Assembly (NCBI GenBank): GCA_023393235.1
Contig: JAEWMH010000105.1
Location: forward strand, 1 to 31,315
Source of the DNA: Bacillota bacterium
GTDB lineage: Bacteria > Bacillota > Bacilli > Paenibacillales > NBRC-103111
Direction of reading: 5' to 3'
DNA: 31,315 nt
Both the position numbers and the translations under genes were made by a program. Below are positions 1-7,221 of this stretch, one piece after another. Within the stretch, counting starts at the first letter, position 1. Each line of letters opens with the position of its first letter. The notes under the pieces were generated by a model that worked only from the letters and a program-made list of their open reading frames with translations, had not been told where the DNA came from and did not search any database.

Positions 1-1
1 C

Positions 2-481
2 ACAGGCGAAACAGGAGTAACGGGAGTCACGGGCGATACAGGAGCCACCGGAGCAACTGGAGCTACAGGCGCTACCGATGTCCCAACATTGGCATTCAAC
101 AATAACAATGGCAGCATATCCATATCACCGCCGTTAAATACGGAGGTCACCGTTGCAACGGTGGTCCAAAATGCAACCATTGGACAGAACCTGAAAATTG
201 ATTTTGCAGTATCGATTGAGGGGCTTTTCACGTCCAACTGGTCAACTATCATACAAATGAGAATTTATCGGGATGCGACGCTCATTTCCACAAGAACATT
301 TAACAGAAGCGGAAATACTGCCGGAACCCAAAGATTTCCCCAAAGCAACACGTATGTAGATACGGCACCAGCATCTTCTTCATTCACATATACACTCCGG
401 ATTATTGTAACAACCGCTTCCAACTTGACATCCGCATCGGCAATAGATCGTAATATGAACATCATTACCTTTACACCTTAA
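2..481 (+). CDS. Collagen-like repeat protein, C-terminal part (5' end outside window)
   Basis: The open frame enters from the left edge. Its first 26 or so codons read as Gly-X-Thr triplets (GET, GVT, GVT, GDT, then GAT repeats), the bacterial collagen-like pattern of BclA-type proteins of Bacillales. The repeat ends at Thr-Asp-Val-Pro-Thr and is followed by a domain of about 130 residues rich in Ser, Thr, Asn and beta-branched residues, without Cys or membrane segments. This resembles the beta-sandwich C-terminal domains that trimerise collagen-like stalks. Family knowledge: such proteins often form hair-like filaments on the exosporium. A role on the spore surface is inference, because the N-terminal targeting region is outside the window. 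An internal TTG at 89 opens a shorter frame, but the Gly-X-Thr codons continue upstream in phase, so it is not the start. A strong terminator follows. Confidence 0.8.
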   Translation, partial: TGETGVTGVTGDTGATGATGATGATDVPTLAFNNNNGSISISPPLNTEVTVATVVQNATIGQNLKIDFAVSIEGLFTSNWSTIIQMRIYRDATLISTRTFNRSGNTAGTQRFPQSNTYVDTAPASSSFTYTLRIIVTTASNLTSASAIDRNMNIITFTP

Positions 482-513
482 GTGTAAACGATCATGTTTC
501 ATCATAATACACA

Positions 514-565
514 AATAAAGCCTGCGATTTCCACGCTGGTCGTGGAGTTTCAGGCTTATTTTTTT
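514..565 (+). terminator. Rho-independent terminator of the collagen-like gene
   Basis: AATAAAGCCTG and TTTCCACG pair with CGTGGAG and TTTCAGGCTTATT around a short loop, followed by a run of seven T. It sits 33 bases after the stop codon. Confidence 0.85.
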
Positions 566-621
566 AAGATAAATCCATCCACAAATAAATTAAAAAAAGA
601 AAAAAATTCACATTTTAGCTG

Positions 622-650
622 TTGTAAAATGAAAAAAATTTTTTTATTAT
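622..650 (+). promoter_or_regulatory. Candidate sigma-A promoter of the ilvD-like gene
   Basis: TTGTAA (622-627) and TATTAT (645-650) are 17 bases apart in a very AT-rich stretch just upstream of the GTG start. The -10 matches 5 of 6 consensus bases and the -35 matches 4 of 6. No T-box or leader peptide of the kind that often controls branched-chain genes fits in the roughly 30 bases left before the ribosome binding site. Confidence 0.5.
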
Positions 651-686
651 TGCAGTAAGAGAAAAATTTCACGAGGAGGAGAAGCT

Positions 687-2327
687 GTGAAAAACCGCAT
701 TTCGGAAATTGCTCCCTTCACCCGCGCCATTCTGAAGGCGCATCTGTGCTCCTGCGGAGTCGACTACAAAAGTTTGGATAAGCCTGTGATTGCCATCGCC
801 AACTCCTGGAATGAAATTGTCCCCGGCCATGTACATCTGCGCCAGCTGGCAGACCGTGTGAAGCAGGGCGTGGAGGCGGCGGGCGGCGTTGCTCTGGAAT
901 TCAATACCATCGCCGTGTGTGACGGCATTGCCCAGGGGCATCAAGGCATGAAATATTCTTTGCCCAGCCGGGAAACCATTGCCGACAGTGTGGAAATTAT
1001 GGTGAACGGCCATGGGATTTTCGACGGTATGGTGGTGCTGAGCTCCTGCGATAAAATTGTCCCCGGTATGCTGATGGCGGCTGCCCGGCTGAATCTGCCC
1101 AGCGTAGTGGTGCTGGGAGGCGTTATGCCCAACCACATCAAGCCCAAGGAATCCAAAGCAGCGAGGCGGGCTTTTTTGGACGGCAAGCTGGATGAGCAGG
1201 GCTTGGTGGAAGTCACCAACCAGTATTATCCCGGCCCCGGCGCCTGCCCCTTCCTGGGTACGGCCAATACCATGCAGGGCATGTCCGAGGCCCTCGGTAT
1301 GTCACTTCCTTACACCTCATGGATGCAGGCGCTGTCCGACGAGCAGCTGGATGCCGCCGAGGAGGCGGGCCGCCAGGCGGTCCAACTAGTGCGCCAGGGG
1401 ATTACCCCCAGCCAGATCATGACTCAGGCTGCCTTCGAAAATGCGATTTCGGTGCTGCTGGCTATGGGCGGCTCCCTGAATGCTTGCTTGCATCTGCCGG
1501 CGATTGCCCATGAACTGGGTTTGTCCCTGCCTCTGGATCTGTTCGACGAGATCAGCCGCAGAGTGCCCTTCCTGGCCGGAGTTACCCCGAACAACCAGGA
1601 ATACACCACCAATGACCTGCAGCGAGCAGGCGGGCTGCCGGCGCTGATGAAGGAGCTTGGCGGACTGATCCGCGGGGAGGCCCTTACCGTTACAGGGCAC
1701 ACCATGAGCGGCAATATTGCGGAGGCCGAGGTAACGGACCGCGATGTAATCCATTTTATCGATTCGCCGATTGATAACGAAGGCGGTATCGCCGTGCTGA
1801 AGGGGAATCTGGCGGCCGACGGCTGTCTCATCAAGCAGTCTGCCGTTGCCCCCGAGCTCCGTGAGTTCAGCGGCCCTGCCCGGGTATTCAACTCCGAGGA
1901 GGAGTTCGACCACGCCTATGACGAAGGCAAAATCCAGGAGGGTGACGCGGTGATCATCCGTTACGAAGGCCCCCGCGGCGGACCCGGCATGCGTGAGCTT
2001 CACCGATGTACGGAGATTCTGGGCAAGTTCAAGCGGGTAGCGCTTGTCACAGACGGACGTTTCTCCGGCGCCAGCGCAGGGTTGTCCATCGGCTATGCCA
2101 GCCCTGAGGCCGCAGACGGCGGGGTTATCGCACTGGTCCGGGACGGAGATACTGTGGTGATTGACGTTCAGAAGCGCTTGATTCATCTGGAGGTTTCCGA
2201 GGAGGAGCTGGCGGAGCGTGCCAAACATCTGGAGTTTATCAGGCAAGAGGCCAGCAAGCTGCTCCGTCTGTATGCATCAAGCTCCTCCTCCGCGGCGTAC
2301 GGGGCCGTACGGAGAGTGAAGGAGTAA
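687..2327 (+). CDS. ilvD: IlvD/Edd-family dehydratase, probable dihydroxy-acid dehydratase
   Basis: This 546-residue protein is full length for the IlvD/Edd family, Fe-S enzymes that remove water from 2,3-dihydroxy acids. IlvD makes the 2-keto acid precursors of valine, leucine and isoleucine. Family motifs are clear: NSWNEIVPGHVHL (39-51), CDG (78-80), SLPSRE (91-96), SCDKIVPGM (120-128, with cluster Cys121 and metal-ligand Lys123), GPGAC with Cys187, and TDGRFSG near the C-terminus. The place that carries a third Cys in [2Fe-2S] members (PCN) reads PGH here, as in E. coli IlvD, so an E. coli-like [4Fe-4S] type is likely. Odd points: the usual MGGSTN reads MGGSLN (260-265) and the usual GACxGM reads GACPFLG. 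A paralogue acting on another hydroxy acid is therefore possible. The GTG start is set by GGAGGAG at 675-681. The gene stands alone with its own promoter and terminator, with no other ilv genes nearby. Confidence 0.85.
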   Translation: MKNRISEIAPFTRAILKAHLCSCGVDYKSLDKPVIAIANSWNEIVPGHVHLRQLADRVKQGVEAAGGVALEFNTIAVCDGIAQGHQGMKYSLPSRETIADSVEIMVNGHGIFDGMVVLSSCDKIVPGMLMAAARLNLPSVVVLGGVMPNHIKPKESKAARRAFLDGKLDEQGLVEVTNQYYPGPGACPFLGTANTMQGMSEALGMSLPYTSWMQALSDEQLDAAEEAGRQAVQLVRQGITPSQIMTQAAFENAISVLLAMGGSLNACLHLPAIAHELGLSLPLDLFDEISRRVPFLAGVTPNNQEYTTNDLQRAGGLPALMKELGGLIRGEALTVTGHTMSGNIAEAEVTDRDVIHFIDSPIDNEGGIAVLKGNLAADGCLIKQSAVAPELREFSGPARVFNSEEEFDHAYDEGKIQEGDAVIIRYEGPRGGPGMRELHRCTEILGKFKRVALVTDGRFSGASAGLSIGYASPEAADGGVIALVRDGDTVVIDVQKRLIHLEVSEEELAERAKHLEFIRQEASKLLRLYASSSSSAAYGAVRRVKE

Positions 2328-2347
2328 TCCCTTAAAGTTTCCGCCCT

Positions 2348-2403
2348 AAAAAGCCGCTTCCTTTACCTGATTCCTTACATCAGGCGGGAAGCGGCTTTTA
2401 TGA
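2348..2403. terminator. Bidirectional terminator between two convergent genes
   Basis: AAAAGCCGCTTCC (2348 on) pairs with GGAAGCGGCTTTTA (2388 on), and an inner CCTGAT/ATCAGG stem extends it. The A-rich left and T-rich right flanks let it serve the dehydratase on the plus strand and the protease on the minus strand. Confidence 0.85.
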
Positions 2404-2423
2404 TACTTGGATGACCTGTGGAT

Positions 2424-4340
2424 TTACCGGACCTCCTGCTCCCCTGCCCAGCGTTCCAGCTGACGGGACAGCCATTCCGGCATATAGCTCAGGGAATTCC
2501 GGCTGGTATCGGCCATTTCCAGCGCTTTGACCACATCGATCAAGCCGTAGCCGAAATATTTGTCCTTGCCCGGTTCCCCAATATCCGAGGCCGACTTGCG
2601 CATAATTTCCATAACCTCGGTGTTTTTCAGCAGCGGGTTGGCCGAGCGGATAAGCGCAGCCAGCGCGGACACATGGGGGCTGGCCATGGAGGTGCCGGAT
2701 AACGCCGCATACTGGTTGTCGGGATAGGTGCTGGGAATGCTGACGCCGGGAGCGGCCACATCAATGTAATTGCCGTAATTGGAGAAGCTGGCTTTGTTCT
2801 TCTTGGCGTCGGTGGCTGCCACCGCAAATACTTCCTCATACGCGGCGGGATATCCCGGACGCTCCGTATTGTCGTTGCCGCTGGCGGCAATCAGCACAAC
2901 GTCTTTGTCGTAGGCGTATTTGATGGCGTCATGCAAAAACTGTGCGTCGGCGTAATTGCCGAGGCTCAAATTAATGACCTTGGCTCCGTGATCCGCCGCC
3001 CAGATAATACCCTGGGCTACCGCATAGGTGCTGCCGGAGCCGGAGGCGTCCAGGACCTTGATGGGCAGAATGGGGTTAAACCAGGTCATACCTGCTACCC
3101 CTTCGTTGTTATTGACCAGAGCCGAGATAATCCCGGCTACGTGAGTGCCATGCCCAACGTCGTCCTGGGGCGGGGTGGTTCCCTGGGACACGATGTTGGT
3201 CCCTCCCAGCAGATTCTCCTTCAAATCCGGATGGTTCAGGTCCACACCCGTATCCACAACCGCTACCTTCACGTCCTGGCTGCCCCTGCCGATGTTCCAG
3301 CCTTGAAGGGTCTCGATAAGCGGCAGGTTCCACTGGTATCGGGAATAGAGAGCGTCATTGGGCACGCCGCCGTTCATGTCCATGGCGTTGTTCCGGCCGC
3401 CCTCTGTAACCTCAGCGGATTTGATAAAGCGCAGTCTGTCATTGGTCAAATAGAGATAATGGGGCTCCGCATATTCCACATTCCAGCTCTTGAAATAGGC
3501 CATCATCTGTTGAGCTTCCATATCGGAGGACTCGAACACATAGGTGTAGCCCAGCTTTTGGGCAGGACCCGCATGGAGCTCCTGGGCGATACGCTTCAAT
3601 TCCTCCTCGGTGGGAGGTGTGGCGAATTTCACCACCACCTGATTCTTATGGTAGTGGCTGGTGCCTTCATTTTCCTCCGGATGGTCCACGGTAACGTCCG
3701 ACAGGGTATCCGTGTCCACGGATTCGATTTTCCAGTTGCCTTCGGCCGGATACGGAACCACCCGCAAATTGCGGATTTGGTGCTCCTTCACCTTGCCCAG
3801 GATGCTCTGGCGGACCAGCGCAGTCACTACCGAACGGCTGCCGCCCGGGTCCATACCGGACATGACGAAATAGGTTCCGTCGGAGGTGGTAATCGCCGGA
3901 GACTGGTATTCCCCGCCCATGGCCGCCATATGAAGGGCCTTATCCAGCTCGGGCTGGGCCTTCTCCAAAACCTCCGGGGCGACCTCGCCTGCCAGCATCC
4001 CATCCATGTGAACGTCTTCCGGTCCCAGCGTGACATACAATCTTGCCATATGGGGATGCTCTGCCTGCAGGGCAGCCAGACGGGCCCCGGCAGCACGGGG
4101 GCCGGCCGCCGCCAGCTCCGCCGCTGCCTTGCGCAGGTCCACGGCACACTGCTTCCGGCACAGGACATTGGTTGCCTCCACATCATCCGCCACCTGCAGC
4201 TGCTTGATGTTCAGCTCATGTGCCGGGGAAACATTGCCCTCGTCCAGCTGCTGCTGTCTGGTTCTCTTGTCCCCGTCACGGGGAAGCAGCAGCACCGCCA
4301 GCAGAGCCAGCGCAGCAATGGTTACAATCTGTCTCCTCAA
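2424..4340 (-). CDS. Secreted subtilisin-like serine protease (peptidase S8)
   Basis: The 638-residue protein has a complete S8 catalytic set: Asp363 in VVDTGVDLNHPDL, His397 in GHGTHVAG, oxyanion Asn489 in AASGND and Ser551 in GTSMASPHV. Residues 7-20 form a hydrophobic signal peptide or anchor. Residues 234-298 (VVVKFA...YAEPHYLYL) look like an I9/fervidolysin-type propeptide that ends just before the catalytic domain (about 340-610). The stretch between about 25 and 230 is unusual. It contains a Cys pair (61 and 65) and a segment ending around SDGTYFVMSGMDP that I cannot place in a family; a regulatory or export-related domain is possible. The TTG start (4338-4340) is chosen because GAGGAGG lies 7 bases upstream and the signal sequence begins there. 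It probably degrades protein outside the membrane; the substrate is unknown. It is transcribed alone. Confidence 0.88.
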   Translation of the reverse strand: MRRQIVTIAALALLAVLLLPRDGDKRTRQQQLDEGNVSPAHELNIKQLQVADDVEATNVLCRKQCAVDLRKAAAELAAAGPRAAGARLAALQAEHPHMARLYVTLGPEDVHMDGMLAGEVAPEVLEKAQPELDKALHMAAMGGEYQSPAITTSDGTYFVMSGMDPGGSRSVVTALVRQSILGKVKEHQIRNLRVVPYPAEGNWKIESVDTDTLSDVTVDHPEENEGTSHYHKNQVVVKFATPPTEEELKRIAQELHAGPAQKLGYTYVFESSDMEAQQMMAYFKSWNVEYAEPHYLYLTNDRLRFIKSAEVTEGGRNNAMDMNGGVPNDALYSRYQWNLPLIETLQGWNIGRGSQDVKVAVVDTGVDLNHPDLKENLLGGTNIVSQGTTPPQDDVGHGTHVAGIISALVNNNEGVAGMTWFNPILPIKVLDASGSGSTYAVAQGIIWAADHGAKVINLSLGNYADAQFLHDAIKYAYDKDVVLIAASGNDNTERPGYPAAYEEVFAVAATDAKKNKASFSNYGNYIDVAAPGVSIPSTYPDNQYAALSGTSMASPHVSALAALIRSANPLLKNTEVMEIMRKSASDIGEPGKDKYFGYGLIDVVKALEMADTSRNSLSYMPEWLSRQLERWAGEQEVR

Positions 4341-4454
4341 TGCAATTCCTCCTCAAAAGTTGCCCCTGTATGGGTCTGGCCGTAAGTTTATCGAAGTCCA
4401 GACTTAGGGTTGGAACCGGAGGTGCTTTTTATGCAGAAACGCGGCTTTTTCGGA

Positions 4455-4483
4455 TTCCGATTCCCTGCCGTTTGTGGTACGAT
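4455..4483 (+). promoter_or_regulatory. Candidate extended -10 promoter of the ypuI-like gene
   Basis: TGGTACGAT (4475-4483) is an extended -10 (TGN followed by TACGAT). A weak -35, TTCCGA (4455-4460), lies 17 bases upstream. The rest of the 4341-4557 gap shows only the two divergent ribosome binding sites. Confidence 0.4.
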
Positions 4484-4557
4484 AGAAGCTGGAAGACGCG
4501 CTGCCTCGCCAAGCCTAGGCAGTATTGACGGATTACCATTTAGGAGGACATTTTGTT

Positions 4558-5058
4558 ATGCCCAATGACAACGTAAAGAATTTATGCGAGACCACCCGGG
4601 TCAAGCTCAAGGAAGCCACCGCCAAGATGGAGCTGTTCTTGAACCATCATTCCCTGGAGCAGCTGAACACCGAAACCGATCCGGCGATGGATGAGTTTTA
4701 CCGGGCGTATCTTCAGGATACCCGGCATCTTCTGGTATTCGCGGAGGTTGCGTACGAGAAGCTTGGCGTCAGTCTGCGCCGTCCCCAATTCAATCTGGAC
4801 TATTCTGAAAAGGTGCTGTACGACGTTTATCATAACTGCGTCAACAATTTCTTCTACCCCAAGAACGAATGCTACTCCGAGGACGGTCGGTATGCTTATA
4901 CAGGCCAGGATGCCATCCGCTTCCGCAAGAAACCCAGCCGCCTGGTCCGTGACCTGACCATCGAGCTGTCCAAGATTTTCGAGGAGCTGCGCGAGGATCT
5001 GACTTATTACGAAACCGACTACATTACCAAACGCCGTATGCAGGGCGAAAAAATATAA
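4558..5058 (+). CDS. ypuI: YpuI/DUF3907-family conserved protein
   Basis: The 166-residue cytoplasmic protein matches what I recall of the Bacillus YpuI (DUF3907) family in length and composition. It is helical, rich in charged and aromatic residues, and has no signal peptide or membrane segment. A central block, residues about 70-125, is rich in Tyr, Asn and Phe (NLDYSEKVLYDVYHNCVNNF is typical). The function of the family is not known to me; it is found across Bacillales. The start at 4558 is favoured over an in-frame start at 4525 because AGGAGGA (4542-4548) sits 9 bases before it and would lie inside the longer frame. It is a single-gene unit between its own promoter and a strong terminator. 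Confidence 0.75.
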   Translation: MPNDNVKNLCETTRVKLKEATAKMELFLNHHSLEQLNTETDPAMDEFYRAYLQDTRHLLVFAEVAYEKLGVSLRRPQFNLDYSEKVLYDVYHNCVNNFFYPKNECYSEDGRYAYTGQDAIRFRKKPSRLVRDLTIELSKIFEELREDLTYYETDYITKRRMQGEKI

Positions 5059-5091
5059 GCCCTGCCCTCGGGCAGAGCTGTCTTAAGCAAT

Positions 5092-5121
5092 CAAAAAAGA
5101 TGCCCCGCGGCATCTTTTTTA
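5092..5121 (+). terminator. Terminator after the ypuI-like gene
   Basis: AAAAAAGATGCC, loop CCGC, GGCATCTTTTTT forms a near-perfect stem with A and T tracts on both sides. It can also stop minus-strand transcription from the dehydrogenase gene ending at 5139. A smaller CTGCCC/GGGCAG stem lies just upstream (about 5062-5076). Confidence 0.85.
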
Positions 5122-5138
5122 TTTTACAGGAAAAAATC

Positions 5139-6122
5139 TTATTTAATTTCCGTTCTGCAGGGCTGGCCGGCGGTGAAGCTGGCGATTCCTTCGAAGGCAC
5201 AGCGCACCATTGAGGCCACGGCGGTATCCGTATAAAAGGCCAGATGCTGGGTCATGACAGTATTGGGGAATTGGCGCAAGTATGCCATGTTTTTATTCTG
5301 CAGGATATCCGTCCGCCTGTCCCGGTGGTAAATGCCGCTTTCACCCTCGATCACATCCAGTGCCAAAGCGCCGATTTTGTGATTTTCGATGCCCCAAATG
5401 AGAGCCTCCACGTCCATTAATTCCCCTCTGGCGCAGTTGACCAGAACCACCCCGTCCTTCATCTGCGAAAGCGTGTCCCGGTTAATCATGTAAAGGGTGC
5501 TGTCATTCAAGGGGGTATGGAGGGAAATCACATCACTTTCCCTGTAAATGGTTTCCAGGTCCACATACTGCGCTTTCTCCGCTACCGCCGGGTCCTGAAA
5601 CACATCATAAGCCAGTATTCTCGAGCCAAAGCCGCTGAGATTTTGAATAACGGCTTTGCCGATCCGGCCGGTTCCTACGATGCCGATGGTCAGATCATGC
5701 ATTTCCCTGCCCCGCAGGCCTTTGAGGGAATAGTCGTTGACCTGGCCTCTCCACAGCGCCTGCTTGTAATGCCGGAGCACCATCAGCATCAGCATGATCG
5801 TATAGTCGGCGACACCGGTGGGCGGATAATCCGAGTTGCAGATCCGCAAGCCGATCTTGCGGGCATGTTGGACATCGATATGGTCGTAGCCCACTGTTCG
5901 GGTGGAGCAGCAGGAGATGTCCATCTCCATCAATTTGTCCTGGATTTCGGCGGTGAGCAGGCTGTGACCCAGGATGGTAACGCCGTCATAGCCCCTGGTC
6001 CGCTCCACATTAACCAGCGACAGAGCCTCCTCCACCAATTCAGTCTGCCAGCCGAATTTGGCGGACAATTGTCCGAATATCTCTCTTTCGTCATCACGGA
6101 CTTCAAACGCGATCAGCTTCAA
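5139..6122 (-). CDS. D-2-hydroxyacid dehydrogenase (D-lactate dehydrogenase/VanH-like)
   Basis: The 327-residue protein is a D-isomer-specific 2-hydroxyacid dehydrogenase, which reduces a 2-keto acid to a D-2-hydroxy acid with NAD(P)H. The Rossmann motif GTGRIG (150-155) and the catalytic set Arg232 (NCARGEL), Glu261 (EGE) and His293 (TQHLAFYTD) are all present, with the D-lactate dehydrogenase spacing. The CCSTRTVGYDHID and GVADYTIMLMLM blocks resemble D-lactate dehydrogenase and VanH rather than glycerate or phosphoglycerate dehydrogenases. No D-Ala-D-Lac ligase or VanX-like gene is nearby, so there is no sign of glycopeptide resistance. Its TTG start (6120-6122) lies inside the end of the upstream permease gene, with AGGAGAG 7 bases before it. 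The two genes overlap by 20 bases and must be co-transcribed, so its substrate is probably the 2-keto acid the permease imports, or a product of it (inference). Confidence 0.88.
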   Translation of the reverse strand: MKLIAFEVRDDEREIFGQLSAKFGWQTELVEEALSLVNVERTRGYDGVTILGHSLLTAEIQDKLMEMDISCCSTRTVGYDHIDVQHARKIGLRICNSDYPPTGVADYTIMLMLMVLRHYKQALWRGQVNDYSLKGLRGREMHDLTIGIVGTGRIGKAVIQNLSGFGSRILAYDVFQDPAVAEKAQYVDLETIYRESDVISLHTPLNDSTLYMINRDTLSQMKDGVVLVNCARGELMDVEALIWGIENHKIGALALDVIEGESGIYHRDRRTDILQNKNMAYLRQFPNTVMTQHLAFYTDTAVASMVRCAFEGIASFTAGQPCRTEIK

Positions 6123-7086
6123 CCGGCTTCTCTCCTGTCAATGTAAAATGGGTTTTATGGTTGTCCGCCTTTGCGGTCAGCATCTTGATGAACAGCGGAG
6201 TGGCGAATGCACTTACCACCACAACGAAGGAAAGCTGAGCAGTTGCTGTTTCCACGAAGGGGCTATACGCGACATCGCTTCCCGCCATGATGGACGGCAC
6301 CGTCAAGGACAGACCGGCTACACAGCAGATTGCCACGGCCGCATGTCCCCGCTGCTTCAGGAGCTTCCGGTCAATGAACAAAAGCGGGGGAAGCTGCAGG
6401 AGCACATACACCGCATAGAGCAGCAGACCCAGCCACCAGGATTCCAGAGCCGACACCAGGTTAACCCCGCTGCCCAGGCAGAAGCCCATAAACGGCAGCA
6501 TCAGTGCGGTACCGTTTTTGGTAAAAACACGAATCTCCTCATCCAGGGCACCCAAAGCCATTCCTATAAAAAAGGGGGCACAGGTAGATAGAATGCTCAT
6601 ATAATCGATGCTGAAGCCCCCGGCAAAACCGAGAATGCACACCGGCACAAAGGGAAGCCCGACGATGTTAAGAATGGCGAAATTCGCCTTGTCCGTCCGG
6701 TCACCAAGCTGGTTCATCAGCGCGATGTACACCCCCGGATTGCAGCTGGCCAAACAGGCGATCCACGCCACAGCAGGAATCCCCAGTATGCCCTGAATGC
6801 CTGCATACCGCATGAGAAGCAATCCGGCGGCGGTATCGATCAGCAGCTTGACACCCACCAGAATGCCGCCCCGCTTGAGAGCGGGAAGTACATCAGACAC
6901 ACGGGTTTGGATGCCTGCAAAAACTAAGACGGCCCCGACAATGGTCATGGTGCCTTTGCCTGTGAAGATAGCGGCTGCCGGATTTCCGAGCTGGAGGAGC
7001 TGTGGGGCAAAGGTATTGATGCACGAGGCCAGCAGCATGGGCAGCAGCATCAGGCCGGCCGGGATCGCCTGTATGTTCTTGAGCAT
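6103..7086 (-). CDS. kdgT: 2-keto-3-deoxygluconate permease family transporter (KdgT-like)
   Basis: The 327-residue membrane protein has about ten hydrophobic segments. It begins with the KdgT-family pattern IPAGLMLLPMLLASCINTF. GKGTMTIVGAVLVFAGIQ, CNPGVYIALMNQLGD and LPFMGFCLGSGVNL follow in the family order. KdgT imports 2-keto-3-deoxygluconate, a product of pectin and hexuronate breakdown, with protons. The length is normal. It is the first gene of a two-gene unit with the D-hydroxyacid dehydrogenase, divergent from a LysR regulator. No kdgK or kdgA homologue lies nearby, so the exact 2-keto acid is uncertain. The ATG at 7084-7086 has GGAAG close upstream and a stronger GGGAGGG 13 bases away. 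Confidence 0.85.
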   Translation of the reverse strand: MLKNIQAIPAGLMLLPMLLASCINTFAPQLLQLGNPAAAIFTGKGTMTIVGAVLVFAGIQTRVSDVLPALKRGGILVGVKLLIDTAAGLLLMRYAGIQGILGIPAVAWIACLASCNPGVYIALMNQLGDRTDKANFAILNIVGLPFVPVCILGFAGGFSIDYMSILSTCAPFFIGMALGALDEEIRVFTKNGTALMLPFMGFCLGSGVNLVSALESWWLGLLLYAVYVLLQLPPLLFIDRKLLKQRGHAAVAICCVAGLSLTVPSIMAGSDVAYSPFVETATAQLSFVVVVSAFATPLFIKMLTAKADNHKTHFTLTGEKPVEADRV

Positions 7087-7128
7087 GAGTCTTCCGATCC
7101 CTCCCGGCCATCTGTTCTAAACAAACAC

Positions 7129-7156
7129 TATATAGACGGGATCCGTGTATTTCCAA
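7129..7156 (-). promoter_or_regulatory. Candidate promoter of the permease-dehydrogenase unit
   Basis: On the minus strand, TTGGAA (7156-7151) is followed 16 bases later by TATATA (7134-7129), or 18 bases later by TATAGT (7132-7127). It lies back to back with the LysR promoter. Confidence 0.5.
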
Positions 7157-7178
7157 TATTGATTTAGCGCGCTATAAT
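7150..7178 (+). promoter_or_regulatory. Candidate promoter of the LysR regulator
   Basis: A perfect TATAAT at 7173-7178 has TTTCCA (7150-7155) 17 bases upstream, matching 4 of 6 consensus bases. Its -35 overlaps the -35 of the divergent permease promoter, which is typical for a LysR-controlled pair. Confidence 0.6.
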
Positions 7179-7193
7179 AACTAAAAGTTATTA
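7175..7193. promoter_or_regulatory. Perfect 19-bp palindrome, candidate LysR operator
   Basis: TAATAACT-AAA-AGTTATTA is a perfect 8+3+8 inverted repeat. It covers the last bases of the LysR -10 box and the likely start site. LysR-type regulators bind interrupted palindromes containing T-N11-A. A site here would block the regulator's own transcription, while another site nearer the permease promoter could activate it. Confidence 0.6.
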
Positions 7194-7221
7194 AACTCCG
7201 GAAACTAAGCGAAGAGGGCAT

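Noticed and set aside
2931..4385. Long open frame (484 codons) antisense to the protease gene
   Set aside because: It mirrors the codon bias of the real gene; it has no ribosome site and its composition (Gly/His/Leu/Val-rich, no domain) is not protein-like.
5139..6122. Annotation as VanH (vancomycin resistance)
   Set aside because: The similarity is that of the general D-lactate dehydrogenase family; no D-Ala-D-Lac ligase, VanX or VanRS-like gene is present.
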